DNA of 42,425 nt, taken from the IMG/VR virus record IMGVR_UViG_3300005663_000797, positions 1 through 42,425 of that record; one strand, 5' to 3'. The translations under genes were made by a program, and so were the position numbers. The notes below the pieces were generated by a model. It did not search any database and was not told where the DNA came from. It saw only the letters and a list, made by a program, of their open reading frames with translations. Below are positions 6,258 to 12,751 of the stretch, piece after piece. Each line of letters begins with the position of its first letter. Within the stretch, counting starts at the first letter, position 1. This DNA is from a virus.

Positions 6258-6476
6258 GGGCCTACGGGGGCTGGTGGCGTGAAAAACACGCTGGTTAGTG
6301 GGGGCGACCTCAACAAAGAAGTAGAGGTGCTTGCGCAATGAGCGATCGTTGGTCACTGTTTGGCGAGTATGATATCTTAGTCAAACACACAGTCACAACC
6401 CGTCGGTGATGATTCCGACCTAAGCCTACAAAGAAAGACGCAGGCAGTTAATCCTGCCCAGCCCCCAGGTCCACCA
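6258..6476 (+). ncRNA. Candidate structured RNA with tRNA-like 3' end
   Basis: A GC-rich 219-base region between genes. GGGCCT (6258-6263) pairs with AGGTCC (6467-6472), and after a two-base AC bulge GGGGGCTG (6266-6273) pairs with CAGCCCCC (6459-6466). The closing helix is thus 14 bp, ending in 3' ACCA. The third pair is G-U and the base before CCA is A, both tRNA-Ala identity features. A hairpin GGCAG/CTGCC with loop TTAATC (6443-6458) abuts the helix like a T-arm. Other hairpins are 6277-6291, 6307-6328, 6357-6387 and 6402-6419. No U-tract follows. Two overlapping tiny frames (6279-6341, 6338-6409) also lie inside, so a degraded coding region is the main alternative. Confidence 0.5.
6338..6409 (+). 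CDS. Possible 23-residue peptide inside the structured element
   Basis: ATG preceded at 8 bases by AGAGGTG, encoding MSDRWSLFGEYDILVK plus seven more residues. A GTG-started 20-residue frame (6279-6341) overlaps it by ATGA. The ribosome site lies in the 3' arm of a hairpin (6307-6328). It could be a regulatory peptide, a remnant of a decayed gene, or chance. Confidence 0.2.
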   Translation: MSDRWSLFGEYDILVKHTVTTRR

Positions 6477-6492
6477 ATGAGGAGGTGAAATA

Positions 6493-6687
6493 ATGCAGGA
6501 AGCAGAAATACAGGAATGGAAGAAGAGAATTGATGTGATGTCTCACGAAGAGATGGCGAGACTATGGAGGTTCGCACCATCAGGGCATCCAGTATTCAAA
6601 AGAGATCTACCACTATTTGACTATTTTGATGAAAGGTTTAAGAAGTTCGGTCGTTTCACTCCAGACATAAGTAAAAAAATAGGTTGA
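6493..6687 (+). CDS. Small phage protein with the SHEEMARLWRFAPSGHP motif
   Basis: Encodes 64 residues. The block MSHEEMARLWRFAPSGHPVF followed by an acidic/aromatic middle and FTPDISKKIG matches a short protein family I recognise from many tailed-phage early regions. Its function is unknown. A very strong GAGGAGGTGAAATA ribosome site lies directly after the structured RNA, so that RNA could control its translation. Confidence 0.65.
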   Translation: MQEAEIQEWKKRIDVMSHEEMARLWRFAPSGHPVFKRDLPLFDYFDERFKKFGRFTPDISKKIG

Positions 6688-6702
6688 TAAATAATGGTTA
6701 AT

Positions 6703-6765
6703 GAGGAGGATAGAGTTAATGGTTAAAAGAATTTCCCGTTCCTTTCACCGCGCTCTGTCCTCCTC
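6703..6765 (+). promoter_or_regulatory. 13-bp stem-loop masking a ribosome site
   Basis: GAGGAGGATAGAG (6703-6715) pairs along its full length with CTCTGTCCTCCTC (6753-6765, one G-U), loop 37 bases. The 5' arm is a near-perfect ribosome site for an ATG at 6719 that opens a 21-residue frame (6719-6784) ending just before the replication gene. The stem would hide this site. No U-tract follows. Confidence 0.5.
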
Positions 6766-6787
6766 TTCAGATAAGGAGATATAAGAG

Positions 6788-7549
6788 ATGCCAGAAGGAA
6801 GAATGTTAAAAAAGACGATAAGTAAAAACAAATATCTTGGGATATTAAACGATATTGATTGTTGTGTAGTTTTTACTTGGATTATTCCCTTTTTAGATAT
6901 AGAAGGACGATATTATGGTGAACCTCAAATTATAAAAGGAGAGATCTTTGTAAGACTTAAAAAGATGACAGAATATCGTATTGAAAAAGCACTTCAAAAG
7001 TTATCCACAACCCCACTGGTGCTTTGGTATAAGGTTGCTAATGGAGAAAGATATGTATATTTTCCTGATTTTAAACAAAACCAGAAACTACGAGAGGGAA
7101 GAGAGGCTAAGTCCCATATTCCTGCACCTACTCCTGACCAACTCCAGAGTAAGTCCCGACCTACTCCAGAGTTGCCCCGCACAAGTAAAGTAAAGGAAAG
7201 TAAAGTAAAGATAAGTAAAGACAGCAAAGCAGGCAAGCCTGTCCTTTCCAAAACCACTAAAGACCTTTTAGACAATGTGTATAAACAGGGTTTTAATATC
7301 TATGCCTTATTAGGACGGTTCAAAAAGAAAAGTAAGATTAACCTACCAGAGGCCGTAATTGAGAAAGTCTGTTTGTCTTACCTTAAAAACCACGAAAAAA
7401 TTCAAAATGACTGGCCGTGGTTCATTACCGCAGTTAAGAAAGCAAGCAGAGAGTATTTTGCCGAGCAGAGCATCAGGGAAGGACAGGGATACAAAAACCA
7501 TCCTGTGGCTTTGAGTATCAAAGAAATTATGAAGAAGATGGGGGGATAA
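6788..7549 (+). CDS. Replication initiator / replisome organiser (DnaD-like)
   Basis: Encodes 253 residues. The N-terminal third (about 8-110) reads as the winged-helix domain of phage replisome organisers: a NKYLGIL start, DIEGRYYGEPQIIKGEIF and a wing ending YVYFPDFKQNQKLREGR. A Lys/Ser/Pro-rich linker (110-155) leads to a helical C-terminal domain with a W-containing NDWPWFITAVKKA block, as in proteins that load the host helicase. Such proteins bind the phage origin and recruit host DnaB/DnaC. No phage helicase or polymerase is visible, which fits dependence on the host replisome. Start follows AAGGAGATATAAG. Confidence 0.7.
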   Translation: MPEGRMLKKTISKNKYLGILNDIDCCVVFTWIIPFLDIEGRYYGEPQIIKGEIFVRLKKMTEYRIEKALQKLSTTPLVLWYKVANGERYVYFPDFKQNQKLREGREAKSHIPAPTPDQLQSKSRPTPELPRTSKVKESKVKISKDSKAGKPVLSKTTKDLLDNVYKQGFNIYALLGRFKKKSKINLPEAVIEKVCLSYLKNHEKIQNDWPWFITAVKKASREYFAEQSIREGQGYKNHPVALSIKEIMKKMGG

Positions 7550-7579
7550 AATGAAGAAGTTTTGTGAGGTATTTCCACT

Positions 7580-7789
7580 ATGATCACCCTAAAATCCTGC
7601 GTGAGTCATAACACTATGGTCATCTCAGAAAAAGACCATCTCCCACTCAAAAAACTCTACACCCAAGCCGTAGAGTTAGGTCGCCAGAGAGTCATCTATA
7701 AAAGATTCGGCGAAACCATTGTAGCCGATATGGAAAGTGTGTTTAATGTCTTAACTCAACTCGATAAAATCGTTTATGGAGGTAAATAA
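7580..7789 (+). CDS. Small phage protein, paralogue of the gene at 10037
   Basis: Encodes 69 residues. The stretch ISEKDHLPLKKLYTQAVELG, a VIYKRF strand and TIVADMESVFNVL align with the product of the gene at 10037 (same order, similar spacing). The family is unknown to me. A 10-codon frame at 7551-7583 overlaps its start by ATGA and may couple translation. The TAATG at its end couples it to the next gene. Confidence 0.6.
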   Translation: MITLKSCVSHNTMVISEKDHLPLKKLYTQAVELGRQRVIYKRFGETIVADMESVFNVLTQLDKIVYGGK

Positions 7790-7959
7790 TGGGCGTTGGT
7801 GAATCAGGATCCACTATTAAGTTTGCTCTGGCGAATGAGAAGGGGCCTGGCCAAGTGTGGTGTGAGCCAGGGGAGCATTGGGTTCATGAGGACGACTACG
7901 ACAAGGAATACGAGATGTGTGTGCATTGTTTGGAGAGAAAAACGAAGGAGGGGGAATGA
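7789..7959 (+). CDS. 56-residue cysteine-containing protein
   Basis: Starts at a TAATG overlap with GGAGGTAAATA as ribosome site. It has C25 and a CVHC pair near residues 44-47, with acidic and aromatic residues between (GEHWVHEDDYDKEYEMC), which may form a small zinc-binding fold. Function unknown. Confidence 0.55.
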   Translation: MGVGESGSTIKFALANEKGPGQVWCEPGEHWVHEDDYDKEYEMCVHCLERKTKEGE

Positions 7960-7960
7960 T

Positions 7961-8356
7961 ATGAGTGAACAGAATTGTATCCATGGGGAAGTATGCAAGT
8001 ATAAACAGGGGGGGGGTGGAATATGTACCCTTAAAGAGATATGTAAGTTCTCTGAAGGGGCAAAATTCAGCCCTGCCTATTTGAAGGAAGAGCCAGTCAA
8101 ACCAAGACGCAAGGAGAAGAGAAAGTATAAGAAAAGGGCAGAAAAACCTAAGAATTTAACAGCCAGCAAAGAGGAGATCAAGAGAGTGAGAAATCTACTG
8201 AGGATGAGAAGAGTTAATGATCTCTTAACAGAGGATGAGATGAAGGCCTTAGATATGCACGCCGGCAAGCATTATGAGGAGTTGTCAGAAACAGCAAGAC
8301 AGCAGATCCTGGATATCGAGAAGGAATCTAAAAATCGTATGGAGGAGGTAGAGTGA
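7961..8356 (+). CDS. Cys-rich N-terminus plus basic helical protein
   Basis: Encodes 131 residues from the ATG at 7961, one base after the preceding stop. Four cysteines in the first 30 residues (C6, C12, C22, C28) suggest a zinc site. A strongly basic Lys/Arg stretch (about 46-66) and a helical C-terminal domain follow. The basic part implies nucleic-acid binding. It overlaps the ParB-like gene by one base (TGATG), which suggests the two work together. I do not recognise the family. Confidence 0.55.
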   Translation: MSEQNCIHGEVCKYKQGGGGICTLKEICKFSEGAKFSPAYLKEEPVKPRRKEKRKYKKRAEKPKNLTASKEEIKRVRNLLRMRRVNDLLTEDEMKALDMHAGKHYEELSETARQQILDIEKESKNRMEEVE

Positions 8357-10032
8357 TGAATCAGTACCAAGAAGTAGAGATCAAGGAGATTAAGGTAGGA
8401 GTGCAGCCAAGGAAGTTCTTCGATGAAAAGAAGATGGAAGAGCTCACTAAGTCCGTCAAGGAGAAAGGGATCCTGCAGCCTATTCTGGTCCGGAAGAGCG
8501 GGAAGAAGTTTGATCTGGCCTGCGGAGAAAGAAGATTGCGAGCTGCCAAAGCGGCTGGATTGAGCAAGATCCCCAGCATTATCCGGAAGCTCACCGATGC
8601 CCAGATAATGGAGATCCAATTCGTGGAGAACCTGCAGCGTGAGGACCTTAACCCCATCGATGAGGCCCAGGGCCTTCAGGGGTTGATCAAGAAGTGTGGC
8701 TATACCCAGGCGGACTTAGCCGACCGAGTAGGCAAGAGCCAGGCCTATATCGCTAAGCGCATCCGGCTACTGACCTTGCCGGAGAAGATCCAGAGGGCTA
8801 TTTCACGTGAAATAATCACCCCGGGACATGGAGTGGTGATCCTGCGGTTGGGTGATGTTGAGGATCAGCTGCGGATATTTAAAGAAATGGTGGAAAAAAA
8901 ATTATCTATCAGGAATGCCGAGAATTACCTTGGTATGCAATTTGGAAACCGCCTACAGGACGCTCCCTTCGATAAGAAGGATTGCGTGAAGTGTCTTTAT
9001 AACGGTGACCGGCAGCTCGACCTCTTTGACAAGGACACCCACCTGAAGAGCAAATGCCTCAACGGGGAATGCTACAAGAAAAAGGTTGGCCAGGTTGTCA
9101 AGGCCCGGATAGACAAGCTAAAGAAGAAAGGGTATAAGGTGATAACCAACGATGAGTTCCGCAAGAAGTATGGGACGGCTGAGAAAGACTGTACGGATCT
9201 GCGGACCTATTACAGCTCCGGATATACGAACCTTGGAGAGAAGTATAAAACAGAATGCCTGGGGGGATGTAAAGATTATCTTGTAGTGGCCGATGACGAT
9301 GGATCGGTTAATAAGGAAATTTGCACCAAGAAGGAGTGTTACCGGTCCTTGGTTGCAGGCGCGAAAAGGCAAAAAGCAAAGGAGGCTGGTCCGGAAGGAA
9401 ACCTCACGGATAAGCACCAGGAGCAGATTTATGAGAACAGGACCATTGAAATTAAGCGTGCCGAATGGATGAAGCAGATCTCTACCCGGGCAACCAAGAA
9501 GGTGGCCAACACTATGATGCTTTACTTCTTGAGGTATGCCAGCGGTCCGGACTGGTGGTCTGGCCGGCCTATACTTGACTTATTCAAGAGGCTCGGTATT
9601 GCTACCAAGACGGACCAGGCCAAGGCGCTCAAGAATGCCTCGTCCGATACCATCCTTAAGCGACTCTATACTGCACCGGAGAAGAAAACCGAGAAAGAAA
9701 TAACCCTGCTGATCCTTAAGAAGGAGCTTTACGATTATGAAGATAAAGCACTCGACTTCTTTGCCCAGGAGCTGGGTTATGACATCCGGAAAGACTACAT
9801 CATCAGCGAAGCCTACCTTAATACCCGGACCAAGGACCAGCTGGCGAAACTGGCCAAGGAGATCGGGTTGGTTGAATTTCTCAAGAAGGGAACGGTAATA
9901 AAGAACGCAAAGGTTTTCGACCCCGAGAGAATAGCTGATTTGAAGAAGGGGGAAATTATAAAACTCTTCCTGAAGAAGGGCTTCAATCTTAAAGGAAAGG
10001 TGCCGGCGGACATAAAAAAGAAAGGAGATTAA
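8356..10032 (+). CDS. ParB/Spo0J-like nuclease-domain protein, large form
   Basis: Encodes 558 residues from the ATG at 8356 (ribosome site GGAGGAGGTAGAG; a GTG one codon upstream is too close). Residues about 5-95 are the ParB N-terminal domain with GERRLRAAKAAGL and ENLQREDLNPIDEA. A helix-turn-helix follows (GYTQADLADRVGKSQAYIAKRI, about 115-136). The remaining two thirds hold two Cys-rich zinc-like clusters (near residues 212-245 and 300-330) and helical regions. ParB proteins bind centromere-like sites and hydrolyse CTP; phage versions act in plasmid-prophage partition, regulation or as nucleases. No ParA partner is present. GC content is clearly higher than in its neighbours, suggesting recent transfer. 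Confidence 0.8.
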   Translation: MNQYQEVEIKEIKVGVQPRKFFDEKKMEELTKSVKEKGILQPILVRKSGKKFDLACGERRLRAAKAAGLSKIPSIIRKLTDAQIMEIQFVENLQREDLNPIDEAQGLQGLIKKCGYTQADLADRVGKSQAYIAKRIRLLTLPEKIQRAISREIITPGHGVVILRLGDVEDQLRIFKEMVEKKLSIRNAENYLGMQFGNRLQDAPFDKKDCVKCLYNGDRQLDLFDKDTHLKSKCLNGECYKKKVGQVVKARIDKLKKKGYKVITNDEFRKKYGTAEKDCTDLRTYYSSGYTNLGEKYKTECLGGCKDYLVVADDDGSVNKEICTKKECYRSLVAGAKRQKAKEAGPEGNLTDKHQEQIYENRTIEIKRAEWMKQISTRATKKVANTMMLYFLRYASGPDWWSGRPILDLFKRLGIATKTDQAKALKNASSDTILKRLYTAPEKKTEKEITLLILKKELYDYEDKALDFFAQELGYDIRKDYIISEAYLNTRTKDQLAKLAKEIGLVEFLKKGTVIKNAKVFDPERIADLKKGEIIKLFLKKGFNLKGKVPADIKKKGD

Positions 10033-10036
10033 CTAA

Positions 10037-10297
10037 ATGCCTTGGCTTCAAAGCGACGTAAATGTAGGATATAGAATACACATCATAGAAGAGGACCGAA
10101 AACCATTAGAGAAACTCCTGGCCCAGGCGACCGAGTATAACAGCCCCAGAATTATTTACCACCAGCAAAGAAAATTCAGCACGGAGACTATTGTGGCCAC
10201 GACCAAAGAAGTGCATAGGGTTTTGAAAGAAATGGCTGAGGAGGAAGAATGGGCGCAGAAGCAAAAGATGGCAAGAGAAGCGGAGGAGATATTATGA
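10037..10297 (+). CDS. Small phage protein, paralogue of the gene at 7580
   Basis: Encodes 86 residues. IIEEDRKPLEKLLAQATEY, RIIYH and TIVATTKEVHRVL match, in order, the corresponding parts of the product at 7580. An extra acidic/basic helical tail makes it longer. The two copies flank the block containing the ParB-like gene. AAAGGAGATTAACTAA precedes the start. Confidence 0.6.
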   Translation: MPWLQSDVNVGYRIHIIEEDRKPLEKLLAQATEYNSPRIIYHQQRKFSTETIVATTKEVHRVLKEMAEEEEWAQKQKMAREAEEIL

Positions 10298-10431
10298 AGA
10301 AAAAAAGGAGACCAATGATCAACCGTAGCGCTGGTTGGGTCAACTTCGCCTTCTGGTTCTTCCACCCAAAACTCAAAAGAGAGGACAGGGAGATTGAGGA
10401 GTTGACAAATAAGGCAGGGGCGAGGGAGTGA
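10294..10431 (+). CDS. 45-residue basic protein
   Basis: Starts at an ATGA overlap with GGAGGAGA as ribosome site. Basic N-terminus, an aromatic segment WVNFAFWFFHPK that might touch a membrane, and a charged end. Function unknown. Confidence 0.5.
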   Translation: MKKKRRPMINRSAGWVNFAFWFFHPKLKREDREIEELTNKAGARE

Positions 10432-10607
10432 AGAAACGAAAAAAATGGTATCAATGCAAACGATGTAACCGAATAGTGCTCTTTGAGGATATTATGCTTC
10501 TTGGTTGTAAGCAATGTGGTGGCAGTAATGGCTCATCAAATTATGGTTTATTGGAAGCTAAGTTTAGTCGAGGTCGCAGAAGAGACAGATTCAGAGGCAC
10601 TTATTAA
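10428..10607 (+). CDS. 59-residue zinc-ribbon protein
   Basis: GTG start overlapping the preceding stop. Cys pairs CKRC (10-13) and CKQC (27-30) form a rubredoxin-like zinc ribbon, followed by an Arg-rich tail (RGRRRDRFRG) likely to bind nucleic acid. It is one of several small zinc proteins in the early operon. Confidence 0.6.
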   Translation: MKKRKKWYQCKRCNRIVLFEDIMLLGCKQCGGSNGSSNYGLLEAKFSRGRRRDRFRGTY

Positions 10608-10620
10608 AAGGAGGTAAGAG

Positions 10621-10782
10621 ATGAAGAAGAAAAGTTTAGAACTAAGTGAATTACAAGCATTCAGATTGTGGAGCCATTTAGAAGGAATTTTTTGGGGAAG
10701 AACGGTATTGATGGAAAAACTGTGGGATTTCTTTGGCGGTGAAAAGTCTAAGTATTATCAAAGTGATAGGAGGAAGAAATGA
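10621..10782 (+). CDS. 53-residue protein of unknown function
   Basis: AAAGGAGGTAAGAG precedes the ATG. A helical, aromatic-rich peptide (LQAFRLWSHLEGIFWG) with basic ends. It overlaps the next gene by ATGA. Not recognised. Confidence 0.55.
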   Translation: MKKKSLELSELQAFRLWSHLEGIFWGRTVLMEKLWDFFGGEKSKYYQSDRRKK

Positions 10783-10955
10783 AGGAGAAAAAGAGTTTGG
10801 TAATGTGGACATCAGAGAATTGGAAACGAGATTTTGTTTATTCTAAATATGGTGGAATATGTTTGCCTGATTGGAACAAACGAAAATCAGAGGCTGTGTC
10901 CTTACTTGATGGAAAACTCGTCAAAGTCAGCGTAACCATAAAAGAAAGAAAATAA
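10779..10955 (+). CDS. 58-residue protein of unknown function
   Basis: Starts at an ATGA overlap with GGAGGAAGAA as ribosome site. Mixed strand/helix pattern with a KVSVTIKERK ending. No family recognised. Confidence 0.55.
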   Translation: MKEKKSLVMWTSENWKRDFVYSKYGGICLPDWNKRKSEAVSLLDGKLVKVSVTIKERK

Positions 10956-10971
10956 CAAGGAGGCGAAGCAA

Positions 10972-11121
10972 ATGGAAATCTATTTTATTCCGATAATGCC
11001 AAGAACTTGGCAAGAGTTTCCAACAGCAGAAAAAACTGTTAATGACCAAAGATTTGAAGATATGGTAGATAAACACATTAAAAAATACTTAAAAGCGTGG
11101 AAAGATTTAGCCAATTTATAG
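10972..11121 (+). CDS. 49-residue protein of unknown function
   Basis: AAGGAGGCGAAGCAA precedes the ATG. A short hydrophobic start (MEIYFIPIMPRTW) is followed by a charged helix. Not recognised. Confidence 0.5.
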   Translation: MEIYFIPIMPRTWQEFPTAEKTVNDQRFEDMVDKHIKKYLKAWKDLANL

Positions 11122-11147
11122 GAGTCGCTTTTGGAGAATACAATAAA

Positions 11148-11222
11148 ATGGAAACTTGTAATCTTTCAAGAAATCAATACATAGCCAAAGCAATCTCAAA
11201 ACGAATAAGAGAAGGGAGGTAA
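11148..11222 (+). CDS. Possible 24-residue peptide
   Basis: A short basic frame with only a weak, distant ribosome site (GGAG). Its end forms the GGGAGGTAA site of the next gene. It may not be translated. Confidence 0.25.
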   Translation: METCNLSRNQYIAKAISKRIREGR

Positions 11223-11225
11223 ATA

Positions 11226-11321
11226 ATGGAATGGAGATTCCCAGTTTTTGTGGTGGGATTTGCCTTAAACGGCTTGGGTTGGATTTTAATGGCAGTAACT
11301 TTTCTGTATGATAAGAGGTGA
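11226..11321 (+). CDS. 31-residue single-pass membrane peptide
   Basis: Strong GGGAGGTAAATA ribosome site. Nearly the whole peptide is one hydrophobic helix (FPVFVVGFALNGLGWILMAV) ending YDKR. Similar in size and layout to the peptide at 3936, though not in sequence. Confidence 0.55.
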   Translation: MEWRFPVFVVGFALNGLGWILMAVTFLYDKR

Positions 11322-11324
11322 GAA

Positions 11325-11708
11325 ATGAAGAAGTGTTGCAAGAAGTGGAAAGAGGCTAAGGAGATAAGGATTATATATCCAGGGGGATTTACTTATAATA
11401 TAGTGCGGGGATGTATCGTGAATAAAAATGATATTCATCTCTGCCCCGAATGCGGCTCATCATTGAAAGAAGAAGTGAGTCTTGAGTCTATGATTATTAA
11501 GTATTTTAATACTACACCAAAACAAGAAAGCAAAAGGGAAATAGATAAAGAATTATTGGAGATATTGAGATGGTTTGCTGGAAAGATTAGATATTTATCA
11601 GCCGATGTAGATATAGGTGAGAGTATAACAGAAAAGGAGTTTTGGGAAGCAGTTACGAAATATAGTGAGGAAGTAAATATAACAATGCAGAAACGCAAAA
11701 GCAAATGA
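11325..11708 (+). CDS. Zinc-ribbon protein with helical C-terminus
   Basis: Encodes 127 residues. CCKKW at the start and CPEC (40-43) may form one zinc site around a small beta domain. A helical C-terminal half (EIDKELLEILRWFAGKIR) follows. I do not recognise the family. AT-rich and typical of the surrounding operon. The start follows AAGAGGTGAGAA. Confidence 0.55.
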   Translation: MKKCCKKWKEAKEIRIIYPGGFTYNIVRGCIVNKNDIHLCPECGSSLKEEVSLESMIIKYFNTTPKQESKREIDKELLEILRWFAGKIRYLSADVDIGESITEKEFWEAVTKYSEEVNITMQKRKSK

Positions 11709-11738
11709 GGAGATAGACCAACTTGAGAGGAGAGAGCC

Positions 11739-11945
11739 TTGAGCAAAATCGGCCCGATTCTCCATACCTTGTTAGGTAAACTTCAGGCCTTTTGGCGTGA
11801 GAACGTGCAAGTCTATGAAACAGATACTCCTAAATGGTTAATAAGGCAATGGAAAAGCAAGGCCGAGGCAAAGAGGGGGGAACTGGAGAAACAAATCAAG
11901 GAGTTAGAAGTGGTTTTGTTGACTAAACAAAAAAGGTTAACATAG
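11739..11945 (+). CDS. 68-residue coiled-coil protein (TTG start)
   Basis: No ATG fits; the TTG at 11739 is preceded by GAGAGGAGAGAGCC. The first half has an aromatic helix, the second (KSKAEAKRGELEKQIKELEV) is a clear coiled coil. One base separates it from the HNH gene. Function unknown. Confidence 0.55.
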   Translation: MSKIGPILHTLLGKLQAFWRENVQVYETDTPKWLIRQWKSKAEAKRGELEKQIKELEVVLLTKQKRLT

Positions 11946-11946
11946 A

Positions 11947-12447
11947 ATGAGTAAGAAAGAGATTACTAAAAAAGGATTAGAGCAACTTCGTAAAAAGATA
12001 GATTATAAAGATTTTGCTTTGTCAAAACCCCGAAGAAAGAAAAGGAAAAAGAAGTCTAATCTACAGAAACGGAAGGAGAACGACAATAGCAAATACTGGC
12101 GTAATAGGGCAGATAAGGAATGGTACCGGGTCCAGCATGAGATCTGGGAAAGCCGGTGTGCTATCTGTGGGAAGCTTGGGGAGATACACCACTTGATACC
12201 TAAGTCAACAAGGACTTATTCTGTCAGGCATGCCAAAAAGAATGGAATGTGCCTCTGCGCGGATCACCACAAGTGGAATCCGGTCATCTCTGCCCATGGA
12301 AGCCCGATAAGTTTTAGTTTATGGTTGCAAGAGACTTATCCGGAACTGCATGATTGGGTATTGGAAAATAGGTGGAAACTGAAGCAACCCTATAATTTTA
12401 GGGAAGCATACTTGAGACTTATAAAAAAGAAAGAGTTGGAAAAATGA
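11947..12447 (+). CDS. HNH-type nuclease
   Basis: Encodes 166 residues. A basic N-terminal region (Lys/Arg-rich, about 27-45) precedes a Cys-supported HNH core: CAIC (71-74), HH at 81-82, then CLC (102-104) and HH (107-108) as zinc ligands and the catalytic histidine region. Such stand-alone HNH proteins in phage early regions cut or resolve DNA, including recombination intermediates or ends for packaging. Its place between replication and packaging modules fits either. There is no NUMOD domain, unlike the homing endonuclease at 32378. The core is a little more GC-rich than the ends. Confidence 0.75.
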   Translation: MSKKEITKKGLEQLRKKIDYKDFALSKPRRKKRKKKSNLQKRKENDNSKYWRNRADKEWYRVQHEIWESRCAICGKLGEIHHLIPKSTRTYSVRHAKKNGMCLCADHHKWNPVISAHGSPISFSLWLQETYPELHDWVLENRWKLKQPYNFREAYLRLIKKKELEK

Positions 12448-12620
12448 CCGAGGATGCCCTTGATGTATTAAGGAAGCACTGCAAGAAGATAAAGCACGGC
12501 TCGATAAAGCCCTTCGTTATACTCAAGGACGGGGTTGCGGTAGAGGTAAGGGTGCAGATGGGCGATGTGATGATAAAATTGAGACCAGAAAAAAAAGACT
12601 TGACAAATACGAAAAAATAG
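12444..12620 (+). CDS. 58-residue protein of unknown function, last of the early operon
   Basis: ATGA overlap with the HNH gene. Strands such as KPFVILKDGVAVEVRVQ suggest a small beta fold. Its 3' end overlaps the -35 region of the promoter at 12600. Not recognised. Confidence 0.6.
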   Translation: MTEDALDVLRKHCKKIKHGSIKPFVILKDGVAVEVRVQMGDVMIKLRPEKKDLTNTKK

Positions 12621-12628
12621 TATATTCT
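12600..12628 (+). promoter_or_regulatory. Sigma70-type promoter for the packaging module
   Basis: TTGACA (12600-12605), 17-base spacer, TATTCT (12623-12628). A TATATT two bases upstream would give a 15-base spacer. It lies in the end of the preceding gene and drives the leader RNA and terminator that follow. Confidence 0.7.
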
Positions 12629-12637
12629 ACTATAAAC

Positions 12638-12704
12638 AATAGAGACTGAGCCTAATAAAGGCAGGTTGTAGTTCGCTGACTAACTGACTCAAGAACTGAG
12701 AGGT
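12638..12704 (+). ncRNA. Leader RNA between promoter and terminator
   Basis: Begins with AATAGAGACTGAGCC, nearly identical to the start of the leader at 1646-1661. It also contains the 23-base block 12655-12677 (ATAAAGG ... GTTGTAGTTCGCT), shared with the structured element at 18201-18222. Small local helices are possible (GCC/GGC, CTC/GAG). With its terminator it could be a free small RNA of about 100 bases or an attenuator controlling the genes from 12752. Confidence 0.5.
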
Positions 12705-12738
12705 GGCCAGCATTCCGAAAGGAGTGTTGGCCTTTTTT
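12705..12738 (+). terminator. Perfect intrinsic terminator with GAAA tetraloop
   Basis: A 12-bp stem (12705-12716 with 12721-12732, including two G-U pairs) capped by GAAA (12717-12720) and followed by six T. It lies only 13 bases before the start of the packaging module and just after its promoter, so downstream expression requires read-through. Confidence 0.88.
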
Positions 12739-12751
12739 ATTAGGAGGAATT

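Noticed and set aside
6256-6282. 8-codon frame starting at TAATG into the structured RNA
   Set aside because: Too short and no own ribosome site; probably chance.
7551-7583. 10-codon frame before the gene at 7580
   Set aside because: Too short to support as a gene; at most a coupling leader, mentioned with the gene at 7580.
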